Source: Ligustrum vulgare
Taxonomy: Eukaryota > Streptophyta > Magnoliopsida > Lamiales > Oleaceae
Direction of reading: 5' to 3'
NCBI GenBank assembly: GCA_963555705.1
Contig: OY743177.1
Location: forward strand, 53,886,096 to 53,950,095
Length of the DNA stretch: 64,000 nt
In this document: positions 11,082 to 22,829 of the stretch, one piece after another
Position numbering within the stretch: the stretch's first letter is position 1
Layout: each line of letters begins with the position of its first letter
The notes under the pieces: model-generated
Database searches by the model: none
The model's input: only the letters and a program-made list of their open reading frames with translations
What the model was told of the DNA's origin: nothing
Program-made: the position numbers and the translations under genes

Positions 11082-11996
11082 TTATTAAAATATAAATTTT
11101 ACAAATACACCACATTTAATTTTACAAAAATAACCTTTACTAAATCAAATGAAAATAAAATTGTACACCACATATCATCCAAGATTAACATATGTTCTCT
11201 CTCTAGAAATCACCGACTTCTGGTTCTTTCCCCACCCTGGCACCCAGTGTCTTGTTTTGAGTAGTAATCCAGGAGACTAAACATATTTCGATAAAAATGT
11301 GTGTGTATGTATATACATAGGTGTTGTATGTATAACTTTGAACAACAGCTTGAGTTCAAACACGAAGAGAAGCAAAATTGTGTAAGTAATTTTATTTTAT
11401 TTTAATTCTTTCTTTTGGGTACAGAAAAGAAAATTAGTGACAGACGTGTAAATCTAAGAAGCTTTACTTTTATCGTTGTTGTTTTGTGTTTTGTTTAATG
11501 TTCCAATTTGAGGATTCTAAAACTAGATGTGAATTGCGAGGTATATGTTAAACCAGAATTGATCTAATGTTCACATTGGATAAAATTTATAGCACCCATT
11601 ATGGGTGTGATATTTTCATGTATTCCAAAAAATATATATATGGACCATGGCAACATCACAATCACAGTAGGCACATTTTATGACGCACACTGTGAGCACT
11701 AGATCGGGACTGTATGTTAAACTATTTAAAAGTAAACATGTTGGGCTGTATTTAAATGAATTGTAAAGATTATATCCATCTACTAATCACTGTAAATGAG
11801 ACTGGAAATTGGTGCATACGCAGAAGAGACAGATTGTATTTTTAATTAGCGCATCATTATATAAAATTTAAGATTTTTGATATTTGTGGTGTAGATAAGA
11901 ATTGACAAATAAGATAAATTAATATAATGAAATGGTTATTTAAGTCAATTTAATTATGGTCAATTTAGTAAATATAAAAATTATGGTGTGATTAAC
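10961..11996. mobile_element. TIR element (MITE-like), right end truncated, with a long TA microsatellite
   Basis: The left terminus reads ATAATTATATTGACACC and matches the TIR of the neighbouring element at 12001. The right side carries the family's subterminal block (GGTTATTTAAGTCAATTTA at 11935, then GTGTGATTAACAA at about 11977) but loses the last 25 or so bases where the next element begins. A (TA)n tract fills about 11004-11078. No coding content. Confidence 0.6.
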
Positions 11997-12178
11997 AATT
12001 GAGTAATTATATTGACACCACTAATTTTGTTAATCACATCACATTATATATACACATTTATTAAAATATAGATTTTATAATTACACCACATCCATTTTAC
12101 AAATATAACATTCACTAATGAAAATAAAACATGGTACACCATTACACCGCATCAACACCAAGAACACATACTAATTTA

Positions 12179-14147
12179 TCTATCTATATATAATAATAGG
12201 ATAGTCGTTATCATTTTTATGCACACACTTTCCCACCCAAAATTCTTTCTAAATCAGGAATTTTTTCCAAAAAAAAAAAAAAGTATTAAATGTAATTAAT
12301 AAAAGTTAGTATTAAATGTTGATATTAAATGAAAGTTAATAATAAATGTGGGTTATTAATTAATTAATGTATGTATGTATGTATGTTGAAGTTTTTTAAA
12401 AAATATATGTAATCAATACATTAAAAATTAAACTTAATCAAAAATTAAAATACATTAAAAAGAAATCGGTGATAAATACAAATAAAAGTAAAAAAAAAAA
12501 AAAATTAATACAAAAAATTTAATTAAGCGTCAAATTTTAAATGTTGATTAGTGTTGTCTTTTTTTAAAATTTCTAAAATATTATTTGTACTATATTTTTT
12601 ATTTGATATGATTGTATAATCAACAAATTTTCATGAATTCTAAAAAAAATGGAAAATGTCTTCAATATCGTGCAAGATATTATCATTTCTTTAATATGCA
12701 TGTGTGTGTGTATTGAAGTTTTTATAAAATATATGTAATTAATACATTAAAAATTAAACTTAATCAAAAATTAAAATACATTAACAAGAAAATTGGTGAT
12801 GAATACAAATAAAATTAAAACAAATTTAATACTAAAAATTTAATTAAGTGCCAAATTTTAAGACACGTAAGTATTTTATTCTATTTTGCATTAGTGTTGT
12901 CTTTTTTAAAATTTCGAATTCGATAATATATTGTAATAAAATTTTATTTGTACTATATTTTTTATTTGATATGATTTTATAATCAACATATTTTCTTGAA
13001 TTCCAAAAAAAGAAATATCTTGAACACCGTGCAAGATATTATCATTTCTTTAATATGTGTATGTGTGTGTATTGAAGTTTTTATAAAATATATGTAATCA
13101 ATACATTAAAAACTAAACTTAATAAAAAATAAAATAAATTAAAAAGAAAATTGGTGATGAATACAGATAAAATTAAAACAAATTTAATAAAAAAAAATTA
13201 ATTAAGCGTCAAATCTTAAGACGCGTGGGTATTTTTTTCTTATTTTGATTAGTGTTGTCTTTTTTAAAGTTTCGAATTCGATAATATTTTTTAATAAAAT
13301 ATTATTTGTTGTATATTTTTTATTTAACATAATTTTATAATCAACATATTTTTATGAATTCCAAAAAAAAAAAAAATTTAAGCACCGTACAATACATTAT
13401 CATTTCTTTAATATATATATATATGTGCGCGCGCGCATGCGTGTGTGTGTTGAAGTATTTATAAAATATATGTAATCAATATATTAAAAATTAAACTTAA
13501 TCAAAAATTAAAATACGTTAAAAAGAAAATTAGTGATGAATACAAATAAAATTAAAACAAATTTAATACAAAAAATTTAATTAAGCACTAAATTTTGAGA
13601 CACTTGTGTATTTTTTTCTATTTTGATTAATGTTGTCTTTATTAAAATTTCGAATTTGATAATATGTTCTAATAAAATATTATTTGTACTATATTTTTTA
13701 TTTGATATGATTGTATAATCAACATATTTTCATGAATTCAAAAAAAAAATGTCTTAAGCACCGTGCAAGACATTATCTTTTTTTAATATGTATGTGTGTG
13801 TGTGTGTTGAAGTATTTATAAAATATATATGTAATCAATACATTAAAAATTAAACTTAATCAAAAATTAAAATACAGTAAAAAGAAAATTGATGATGAAT
13901 AAAAATAAAAATAAAACAAATTTAATACAAAAAATTTAATTAAGTACCAAATTTTAAGATGCTTGGGTATTTTTTTATTTTTGATTAATGTTGTCTTTTT
14001 TAAAATTTCAAATTTGACAATATATCGCAATAAAATATTATTTGTACTATATTTTTATTTGATATGATTGTATAATCAACATATTTTCGTGAATTCTAAT
14101 CATAATCATGGATAGAAATCTCGTGCATCGCACGAATGTGATACTAG
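12179..14147 (+). mobile_element. Non-autonomous Helitron built of tandem repeats
   Basis: The 5' end is TCTATCTATATATAATAATA after a host A. The 3' end has the hairpin TCGTGC-ATC-GCACGA (14121-14135), nine bases, then CTAG and a host T, the diagnostic Helitron terminus. There is no Rep/helicase gene. Most of the interior is five tandem copies of a unit of about 330-380 bp, starting near 12385, 12714, 13071, 13449 and 13806. Each begins with GAAGT(T/A)TTTATAAAATATAT or a close variant and includes a short CA/TG run. Confidence 0.85.
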
Positions 14148-14855
14148 TTAACATACATAAAATACACACTACACCAAGAACATGCACCAATACAGATAAA
14201 ATTTTACACACTGCACCAAGAACATGCACAAAAGACACAATACACCAAGAAAATACACTAAACTAAAAATCAAAAAATTCCAATTTTGCTCGACATTTGA
14301 AATTAAAATCACAAAAATTACACCATATCTTTATCTCAAATATGGAATAGATTATAAAATACAAATGTTTATTTATTTGATTTTCAAATCTAATGGATAC
14401 TTTAAAAAAAAAATTACTTTGAATCAAAAAGGAAAATGGTGACCCAAATCATATTTGACAATTACCAAATTCAACATCAAATAATACCTACAATCATAGC
14501 CAAAGGGGAAAAAACTGAAATCACAATAAAGTGGAGAATTTTTCAACCCTGATCAGATGGCAAACCCAACATAAATTAGTCAATAAATTTCCTAAAACTG
14601 GAATGTTGTAAAAATAATTGTGATTTAGTCCCTATTTGTCCCTCATTGTTTTGGAAATAATGTAGTTTTGAATAGTATTTTTGAAGAATGTGTGGTTAAA
14701 AATATTTGAAAAGTAAAAAATGGTAAATTTGAGTAAGATGGATGATTGAGATTGAGTGTTGAATAAATTTGATTTTAAAAAAATGGGACGAACATAGTCT
14801 TAGAGTTAAAAAAAAAAGAAAATTATATTACTGAAGCGATTTATTTAGAGTTTCA

Positions 14856-15043
14856 AAACTATGATACTCATGATGCTGCTGCTTCTTGAGCACTGAGATG
14901 GTGAAGGCGCACATTTGCAGTGGCCCACCACCTCTACCAATGTCTGTGATTTGTTTCCCCTCCTCCAACTGCCTGGAGCTTCATCAGGAATTATGTTGGG
15001 GCCAGTAACACTGTCATGGTTGAATGGTTGATGATTTCAAGAT
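14856..15043 (-). other. GC-richer open stretch inside the TIR element; possible captured gene fragment
   Basis: In an AT-rich element, about 14880-15010 is clearly richer in GC. The minus strand is open for about 60 codons, including GPNIIPDEAPGSWRRGNKSQ and a Cys-rich tail. I do not recognise the protein and see no splice signals. It may be a host exon carried by the TIR element, or chance. Confidence 0.3.
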
Positions 15044-15574
15044 CAATAAAAGTTTCAAGCCTGGTGACTTACATGAAGATGGAGTTGGTGGTATACTTCT
15101 GCGATGTTATCCTAAAAGTTATTTTAGAGTCATGATTTTGAATTGGATCTACTACTCACAACTCTATATTATTATGCTAAAAAAAAAAAAAAACTTCGAG
15201 GCTTGCTTCAAAAAAAATGTTTTTTTTTTTAATAGATATAAAATTTAGAGTTTTTAAGATTTATGATGTACACAAGAATAAAGAAGATGAAAAAGTAATA
15301 TAATGGAGGGTTATTTAAGTCAATTTATTTGTAACCAATTTAGTAAATATGAAAATTGTGGTGTGATTAACAAAATTAGTGGTGTCAATATAATTACCCT
15401 TAACTATTTTGGTGGTGTCAATATATTACCCAAAAGAAAAACATACAGAACCAAACAGAAGATATAAATTTATCAAAGTACCCCTTTTTATATAATTTCA
15501 CATACAAGTCCTAAAGTTGTATATTTCCACTTTAAAGTCTAGAAAATCTCAAAATATTTTTAATATATGATTTT

Positions 15575-16201
15575 TATTTGACTTATGATTTTAGTTTATT
15601 TTTGTTCGCTCACAGTAACACCCCAATTTTGGTATCAGGGCCATATAGATCATGAAAATTATAATTACAAAAAAAAAAATATTATAAATTAGAAGAGAAC
15701 AATGATGTTATATATTTTTAGAACATATTCCTAATAGATTAAAAATAATAACATTAATTATAATTAAAAAAAATGCCCAAGAAAATAAAAGAACAAATTA
15801 TGGAAAAACTCATAATAGAATTAATAAAAGATGTCATATACGAAAAAGTTAATAGAAGAATTTGGAAAAGAAGAAAAAAAATTTCATTATAAAGAAAAAT
15901 ATGAATTATCATAGAAATTGGTCTTTAATAAATAAATATTTAGCAGAAGACATTAAAACACAATTAAATAAAAAATTAGAAATAAGAGAAAGTTTAATTA
16001 GACATATATTGAATATATGGTTACAATCAGAACAGTTTTTCTACAATCTACATTTACAACTATCTACATCTACATACATACATACATACATACACACACC
16101 ATACACACACCATACATACATACATACATACATACATACATACATACATACATACATAACAATAACAATCACATAACATAACATAACATAACATAACATA
16201 C

Positions 16202-16235
<34 letters not shown>

Positions 16236-19200
16236 TTTTAAAAGTGTGGATGAGTGGGAATCTTTTGGTTTCCCATTTTATCCTCACATATTTTTCCTTT
16301 TCACAATAATAACCTTCATTTATTGAAACTTGTTTTACATTTATTTAATTTATCCACATTGACTAAATTGAAATGATTATTCAATTATTATTAATTTAGC
16401 GCCTTTACTTTTTAATTTATATTTAGAATATTGTCCCATGATAACTCCATTAAACAATTCAAAGAGTATGTTTATGCATTTAATAGATTTTTTCTATTTT
16501 TAATTAAAACGATTATGTTTTAGTTATTGAAAAAAATAGATTTTTTTTTTAATTTTTTTTTCTAAGTGGAGTGACTGTGAAACTTCTTATTTTTAAACTC
16601 ACTTAAACTCTTATTAAAATCATCAATTAATTTATATAAAAAGAAAATAATTATTTTAATTATTTTCTAATTAAGAATATAAAATAAATAATTTCAAAAC
16701 TCTTTGGAAAAGGAAAAAATAAAAATTGAAATTTTGGTTTAAATTTAAATTTAAGTAGTCACTGTTTGGTCATGATTAAAATCAAAGTTTTAATAGATTA
16801 GGTAGAAAATAATAAAACATGATTTAAAAGTTGTGAGTTTAATGAATGTGTGGTTAAAATTAATTCTTAACTTTGACTTAGATTAATTTTTTTTTTAATT
16901 CTCCCGAATAGGATCATAATATTAAACTTTTTTCATCATAAAAACATTCTCACAAATTAATTTAATTTATCTATGCAAAGTTTTTTCACATATTTTCGCG
17001 ATTTATCATAAATATTTTATAAAACAATTATTGATTACCTAATATTTTATGATATCAGATTACCACTTAATATATCGCACGTGATTAATTTATTAAAGTG
17101 ACATTTTAAATAATCTTCTAATATATATTTCGAAGAACTGAACGAAAATTTTCAATAAAATATCAATATATTAAGAATTGAAGTCAATTTACCATTTACA
17201 ATTTTCCTATAACAATATCAATTAAGTCAGCTACTTTCAAAAACAATATTAATACTTAAAAACATTACTTTAACATTCATCATATACATAAGTCATGCAA
17301 AACACGTGCTTCCTACTAGTAAGAGAAAAATAACTTATATATGAATTAAAAGGAAAATGGTCAATGTTAATAAGAAATTATAATGAAAATATAATAAAAC
17401 ATCTAGAAAATATAAATATAAATATTAAAGATTTAGATAATTACATAAAAAAAGAAGAAGATAATCTTAGATTAAAATTAAAAAGAAAACAAATAATAAA
17501 TTTAATAGAATACGTAAAAGAAGAAAAAGAAATAAATGAAGATAATATGTGCAAAGCTTATTGTTAATAGAAGAAAAAGTTAAAAAATTAGAAACAAATA
17601 TAGGTGATATGTATGACATACTATTTAAAGTGCAAAAAACCCAAAGTATTAAACCAAGAGTTTAAATGTCAACAAGTGAATATATTGAAGATCTAAAATA
17701 TTAATAAAAAATGAATAAAGGATGCTCAAGAAGTAAAAAAAAAAAAAAAAAGAATTAAAATAATCTAGAAATTATATAAATATATTAAAACTTGAAATTA
17801 GAGAACAAAAAAGAAAATAGACAAAAATAATGATAAGAAAATGGACAAAATACTTATAGGAAATGGAATATTTAGATTAGGAAAGAAACACATTGAACAA
17901 GAAAGAAATTGTAATAGAAGCAGGAATTATGAATGATGAATTTAGAAAAAACATATTACCTAAGATACTAGAAGAAGAAAAATAATTACAAAAATTTATA
18001 GAAAAACATTAGGGAAACTAAAAGTTGAGGAAAAACAAAATAATAAAGTTGAATGAAGAACTAGACTTGCTTATAAAAAATTTGACCAGTTAAGCTTAGA
18101 TAATCTGTATGAATATCAAGTTCTACTAAATACTGGAGGAGCACCTAATCCAGCTCCAATAGGAACCTCTAAAGAAGAATTATCAGATTCAGATGAAAGT
18201 TATGCATCTCAGTATAATAAACCATATAGATAATATTATGACAAAGTTCGAAATAGACAACCACCGAAAGGAAATTAATACAAAGATAGATTTGAGCGAA
18301 ATAATAATTATGATAAACCTATTAATCATGGAGGAACAAAATTAGATTTAGACTGTATAATAGATACTAAAAAAGCCTTACTAATTTGGGCAGATTCAAT
18401 GATATTATTCTTTTTATATAATAAAGATGATATGTGGGAAATTACTGAAAGGAGAATAGTTTTCTGAATAGCATCTTTTGAAGAAAATGTAAGAAACTGG
18501 TGGGAAAGAATAAGTAATGATACAAAAACATTAATAAAAAGAAATATACAAACAGAAATAATAAAATTAGATAGAGAATGTATAGAGAGATTAGTAGAAT
18601 ATATTGCAGATGAATTTTTAGGAGAAAATTGGATAAGAAATGCTGAAGGAAAAATAATAAGAGAAAAAGATAATGCTAGGATAAAATTGATAAATTTAAC
18701 AATAAAAAAAATGAACTAGACAATGATTTTAATAAAACAAAAAAGTTAAAATTTTACAAAAAAAAAAAATATATCTAGAAATAGAAAATGAACTAAATGA
18801 AATATCTAATATTGAACAATATTATGACCAAGAAGTTTATATAAGTGAAATAGATTCAGAAAATGATGAATCAGGATCTAAATAGAAGAAATAAAAAACA
18901 AAAATATAGATTTACAAGAATATGAAGGAATAGATGGTTATGGGTTAAAAGTAATATTTGAAAATAATAAGTTTAAGAAAATATAAACATTATCCTTAAA
19001 TTTGAAAATAGGAAAATGAGAAATCATGGATAGAATATGGACCAGAGAAACTATAGCAATAAATGAATATCATAAAAGTGAAAAAATAATAAATGTTTGA
19101 ATAACTCAAGGAACACATAAATTAATTTTTTAACAAAAAATACAGTTACAGAATTATTAACAAAGATTAATATAAAATAAAGTGAAAAGATCCAATATAT

Positions 19201-19352
19201 TTATTTAGCAAGAATATAAATAATGTTTAAGTCCTTATTTAGAAAATTGATAGATTCACCCTTAACTATAAGTCTACATAATGATAAAATAATAAATTTG
19301 AAATATAGTCATTTAGGAACAATAGAAGGAAATCTAGCATATCAGAAACTAA
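15575..19352 (+). pseudogene. Endogenous pararetrovirus copy A, left part (PBS, small ORFs, coat-like region, start of movement protein)
   Basis: Old Caulimoviridae sequence, strongly A-rich on the plus strand. A primer-binding site (TGGTATCAGGGCC, one change from the tRNA-Met complement) lies at 15630. Remnants of the small upstream ORFs follow; the tract 17364-17567 is the best preserved. The coat-like region (about 18050-18720), an acidic linker, and the first part of the movement protein to 19350 are colinear with copy B. Stops and frameshifts occur throughout. About 16050-17340 is not viral: it starts with CATA and ATA microsatellites and seems to be an insertion or a replaced segment. 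The copy continues at 27103 beyond the 7.75-kb TIR insertion. Confidence 0.85.
16050..17340. other. Non-viral interruption of pararetrovirus copy A, with CATA, ACATA and ATA microsatellites
   Basis: Microsatellites of three kinds sit side by side at about 16072-16237. The remainder is AT-rich, non-coding, and includes TGTGTGGTTAAAAT near 16848 from a short dispersed repeat. No termini were identified. Confidence 0.5.
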
Positions 19353-19832
19353 GGGGCCGTTCTCTTTGTGTTTCGATTTTGGATTTTGTTTTGAATCTTG
19401 AATTTTGGTTGTTTGTTTTGGGATTGCTGAAAACATGTTCTCTTTGTAATTTTGAAAAACTGTTTTCAAAAATAGAAAACTGAAAAATGCATTTACTTTG
19501 TAATTTCTTGATATATTTATTTTGTGATATTTTATATGTAAAAAATAGTTGATTTGTTGAATTACATTAATTTTAATGTTAATAAATCACTTATTTCTCT
19601 ATGTCAATAAATCCATCATTAATATTGTTTCTTGAAATACATGAAAATACCCTTAAAAAACAATTTTATATCTTTTAAAAATAGCCTTAAACACTACACA
19701 AATATCCTTATATATCATATTTCAACTAAACTCATTAAGGTTTAGAAAAGTTACAACATAGTCCTTGAAATTTTATTAATTTTGTTCATGATTTTATTTG
19801 ATTTTTGTTCGCTCATAGTAGCACCCCTCACT

Positions 19833-19845
19833 TGGTATCAGAGCC
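19833..19845 (+). other. Pararetroviral primer-binding site, tRNA-Met
   Basis: TGGTATCAGAGCC matches the complement of the initiator tRNA-Met 3' end, the usual minus-strand DNA primer site of Caulimoviridae. The equivalent site in copy A is at 15630. Confidence 0.85.
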
Positions 19846-19847
19846 AT

Positions 19848-20132
19848 ATGACAGATCTAAAAGATAAATATTATATGACAAAAAATAAAAATGAATACAT
19901 AATATATACACCAAGATTTATAATTATGCATACATTAATACTACCCGATAATTATAAAATAGAAATCTTAAACACTTTAAAAGATTTAGATAAAGATGTA
20001 AGAAAAGAAATATATGATCTAATAAATTTCGATATAATAAAAGAAGATTTTATCATAAATGAGATATTAGATTTAATCCACAAAGATATACTAGAAGAGT
20101 TATATAAAGATTATAGAAATGGATTATCATAG
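19848..20132 (+). CDS. Pararetrovirus small ORF 1, unknown function (94 aa)
   Basis: The ATG lies three bases past the PBS. The predicted product is hydrophilic and rich in Lys, Asp and Ile, with no recognised domain or membrane segment. It overlaps ORF 2 by 14 bases. Tight overlaps of this kind fit translation of a polycistronic pararetroviral RNA. The frame is intact here and decayed in copy A. Confidence 0.6.
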   Translation: MTDLKDKYYMTKNKNEYIIYTPRFIIMHTLILPDNYKIEILNTLKDLDKDVRKEIYDLINFDIIKEDFIINEILDLIHKDILEELYKDYRNGLS

Positions 20133-20529
20133 AGCGGATCCTCAATTAATTAGATATCTAGACATAGAAACAAATGAAAAATTAGATTTAATAGTAGAAC
20201 AAAGAAGAAATTTAATGGACCAAATAAGAGAAGAAAGAAATATAAAACGATAAGAAAAATTAAGATTAAAATTATCAGGAAAAAAGAGAGAATATTTTGA
20301 TAAAATTTTAAAACAATTACCAAAAATTCAAACAATTTTAGAAGACAAAGAAAAATATGATAAAACAAACACATTGGAAGACTATCTAAAATATTATAGA
20401 ATATATCATAGAAAATCAATGATTGGATCAATAGAAGAATATTGTGAATATCAAATAATGAATTATAAAGAAGCAAAATATGAAACAGAACTTGTTCTAG
20501 AAATCGAACATATTAAAGGAAGAAATTAA
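20119..20529 (+). pseudogene. Pararetrovirus small ORF 2, one in-frame stop
   Basis: The frame starts at ATG 20119 within the end of ORF 1 and would be 136 codons long, but is cut by TAA at 20251-20253. The predicted product is charged and helix-rich, of unknown role. Its stop overlaps the next start (TAATG at 20527-20531). Confidence 0.6.
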
Positions 20530-20987
20530 TGACAGAATTTCCAGAAATAAAATTTGAAAAACAAATAATAGAAAATATAAGACTTCCAGTTGGATCTTAT
20601 CAAATAAAAGGAGCAAATACAACTATGTTTCAACCATTAAGCTCATGGGGAGAATCTGATGGATTTCTTAACATGCAATTAAATTGGATAAGTGCATTTT
20701 TATGACAAACATATAAAAACATAAATTTACAAGATAAATTAGCTATCGAAGAATTACAACAATTAAATATACAGGACATGAATATCAAAGAAAAATTACA
20801 AAATATTCAAAATAAACTAACAATACAATTAAAAGAATTAAAAGAAATGATAGGAGAAGTTAAAAATATAGATGAAGAAATCTTAAAAGAATTTCAAAGA
20901 AAATCAGGAGAATTAATTAATCAAGATAAAATTGGAATAATTATAGAAAAAATAGATAGGTTAAATGAAAAAAATAAGAAAAAATGA
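20529..20987 (+). pseudogene. Pararetrovirus small ORF 3, one in-frame stop, coiled-coil C-terminus
   Basis: It starts at ATG 20529, overlapping the ORF 2 stop. An in-frame TGA lies at 20703-20705. The part after it (20778-20987) is rich in Lys, Glu, Leu and Ile with heptad-like spacing, suggesting a coiled coil. By position and structure it could correspond to the small virion- or nucleic-acid-associated proteins of badnaviruses; that is inference. Confidence 0.55.
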
Positions 20988-21099
20988 AAACGAAAAAATC
21001 ATATCAATAGAAGAAACAATCAAAAAGTTAGAAATAAAAATAGATGATATGTATGACAGACTATTTAAGGTACAAAAAACTCAAAAACCAAAAGTATAA
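20965..21099 (+). CDS. Pararetrovirus short ORF 4 (44 aa)
   Basis: A 44-codon frame overlaps the end of ORF 3 by 23 bases and stops two bases before the next ATG at 21101. It is charged and helix-prone, with a counterpart in copy A near 17560-17665. The conserved position in both copies argues that it is real. Function unknown. Confidence 0.45.
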   Translation: MKKIRKNENEKIISIEETIKKLEIKIDDMYDRLFKVQKTQKPKV

Positions 21100-21100
21100 A

Positions 21101-21490
21101 ATGTCGATAAGTGAATATATTGAAGATCTAAAAATATTAATAAAAACATTAATAAGTGATGTACAAGAAGTAAAAAATGAATTAAAAGAAGTAAGAAATG
21201 ATATAAATATACTAAAACTAGAGATTAGAGAATTCAAAGAAAATAACAAAAGCAAAGATAAGAAAATAGACAAAAAACTCATAGAAAAAGAAATACTTAG
21301 AATCGGAAAGAAGCATTTCGAACAAGAAAAAATTATAATAGAAGCAGGAAGTATGGATGATGAATTTAGAAGAAACATATTACCAAAAATACTAGAGGAA
21401 GAATTAGAATTACAAAAATCTATAGAAAAAACTTTAGGAAAATTAAAAGCTGGAGAAAAATTTGAAGAAGAACAAAACAAAAATGAATGA
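21101..21490 (+). CDS. Pararetrovirus small ORF 5, coiled-coil protein (129 aa)
   Basis: I prefer ATG 21101, which follows the previous stop directly and matches the copy A start (about 17668), over the longer frame from 21044. The N-terminal half is a clear coiled coil (residues about 5-60, with Leu/Ile at heptad positions between Lys and Glu); a hinge and an acidic, Lys-rich tail follow. Virion-associated proteins of Caulimoviridae are short coiled-coil proteins that bind the capsid and help vector transmission. That role is plausible from shape and position but not proved. The coat-like ORF starts inside its end at 21483. The frame is intact in copy B and broken in copy A. Confidence 0.6.
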   Translation: MSISEYIEDLKILIKTLISDVQEVKNELKEVRNDINILKLEIREFKENNKSKDKKIDKKLIEKEILRIGKKHFEQEKIIIEAGSMDDEFRRNILPKILEEELELQKSIEKTLGKLKAGEKFEEEQNKNE

Positions 21491-22690
21491 AGAGTTAGAT
21501 TTGCTTATAGAAAATTTTGACCAGCTAAGTATAGAAAATTTTAATGAATATCAAGTCTTAATGAATATGGAGGAGTACCTAACCCTGCTCCAATAGGAAC
21601 TTCCAAACAAGAATTACCAGATCCAGATGAAAGTTATGCACCATTATATAGTAAACCACACCGACAATATTATGATAGAGTCAGAAATAGACAACCACTT
21701 AGAGGGAATAAATATAAAGATAGGTTTGAACCAAATGATAATTATGATAAACCTATTAATCATGGAGGAACAAAATTAGATTTAGATTGTAACATAGATA
21801 CTAAAAAAATCTTATTAACTTGGGCAGATTCAATGATACTATTTTTTTTATACAATAAAGATGATACATGGGAAAATACTGATAGAATGATAAATTTTTT
21901 AGTAGCATCTTTTGAAGGACATGTTAGAAATTGGTGGGAATGAATAAGCAGTTATACAAAAGCATTAATAAGAAGAAATGTACAGACAGAACTAATAAAA
22001 TCAGATAGAAAAGGAATAGAAAAGATAGTAGATTATATTGCGGATGAATTTTTAGGAGAAAATTGGATAAGTAATTCTGAAACAGAATCAATAAGAGAAA
22101 AAGATAATGCAAGAATAAGATTAATAAATTTAACAATATGTGATATGTGTAAAATCAAAGAATACACTTGTGCATTTAAAGAATATTATTATGTCCAATT
22201 CTATAGTAATGGAAATCAAGAAGTATATAGAGATATGTATTACAATAAATTACTAGGTTCATGGGGAATATACTTTAAAATAGAATTTGAAAATTTTATT
22301 AGAGATAACCCTGGAACACCTAGAACATTAGGATCAAGGATAAAATTCCTATTTGAAAGATTAGCATATATATGTCAACAAAGACAATTATTAAATAAAT
22401 CAGGAAAACTAACTATAATATGTTGTGAAGATATGGAAAAACCTACCCAATGGGGATGTAACCCTGAAAGAAGAAAAAATAATAAAAGAAAATATAAAAA
22501 TAGAAAGTTTAAAAAATTCAAAAACTTCAGAAAAAGATATATAAAACCTAAGAGGAGATATTACAAAAGAAGATATAATCCAAATAAAAAACAGAAAAAT
22601 AAAACTTATAAGAAAGATAAAAGCCAATGCAAATGTTGGAATTGTGGAGAAATAGGACATATAAGCCCTGATTGTAAAAAAAAAAATTAA
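21483..22690 (+). pseudogene. Pararetrovirus coat-like protein region with CCHC zinc knuckle, frame broken
   Basis: The region corresponds to a capsid protein. It has an acidic start, a helical core including WADSMI near 21825 and NWW near 21930, then the Cys/aromatic patch CDMCKIKEYTCAFKEYYY at about 22140-22195. A strongly basic Lys/Arg stretch (about 22460-22615) ends in the zinc knuckle CWNCGEIGHISPDC (about 22633-22674) that binds viral nucleic acid. It differs from an intact gene by a frameshift near 21560 and a stop near 21940; 22145-22690 is open. Copy A carries a worse copy. This order, coat before movement protein, is noteworthy. Confidence 0.75.
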
Positions 22691-22829
22691 AATATTACAA
22701 AATGAATATCTAGAAATAGAAAGTGAACTAAGTGAAATATCAGATATTGAAGAATACTATGATCAAGAAGTCTATATAAGTGAAACAGATTCAGAAAGCA
22801 ATGAATCAGAATCAGAATAAAGAAATAGA

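Larger units (their letters stand above)
12001..15401. mobile_element. TIR element carrying a nested Helitron and a GC-richer insert
   Basis: The left end TAATTATATTGACACCAC (about 12004) and the right end GTGGTGTCAATATAATTA (about 15379-15396) are inverse copies. The similarity continues about 45 bp inward, through TAATCACA(T/C)CACA. Removing the Helitron at 12179-14147 leaves an element of about 1.4 kb. No clear target duplication was seen. A second short piece of the same terminus follows at about 15410-15432. The superfamily is not determined. Confidence 0.6.

Noticed and set aside
10893..11264. Open frame across the TA microsatellite
   Set aside because: The product is Tyr-Ile repeats from (TA)n inside a TIR element; not a gene.
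21061..22660. Long minus-strand frames rich in Phe, Leu and Ser across the viral region
   Set aside because: Antisense of A-rich, Lys/Glu-coding viral ORFs; no independent support.
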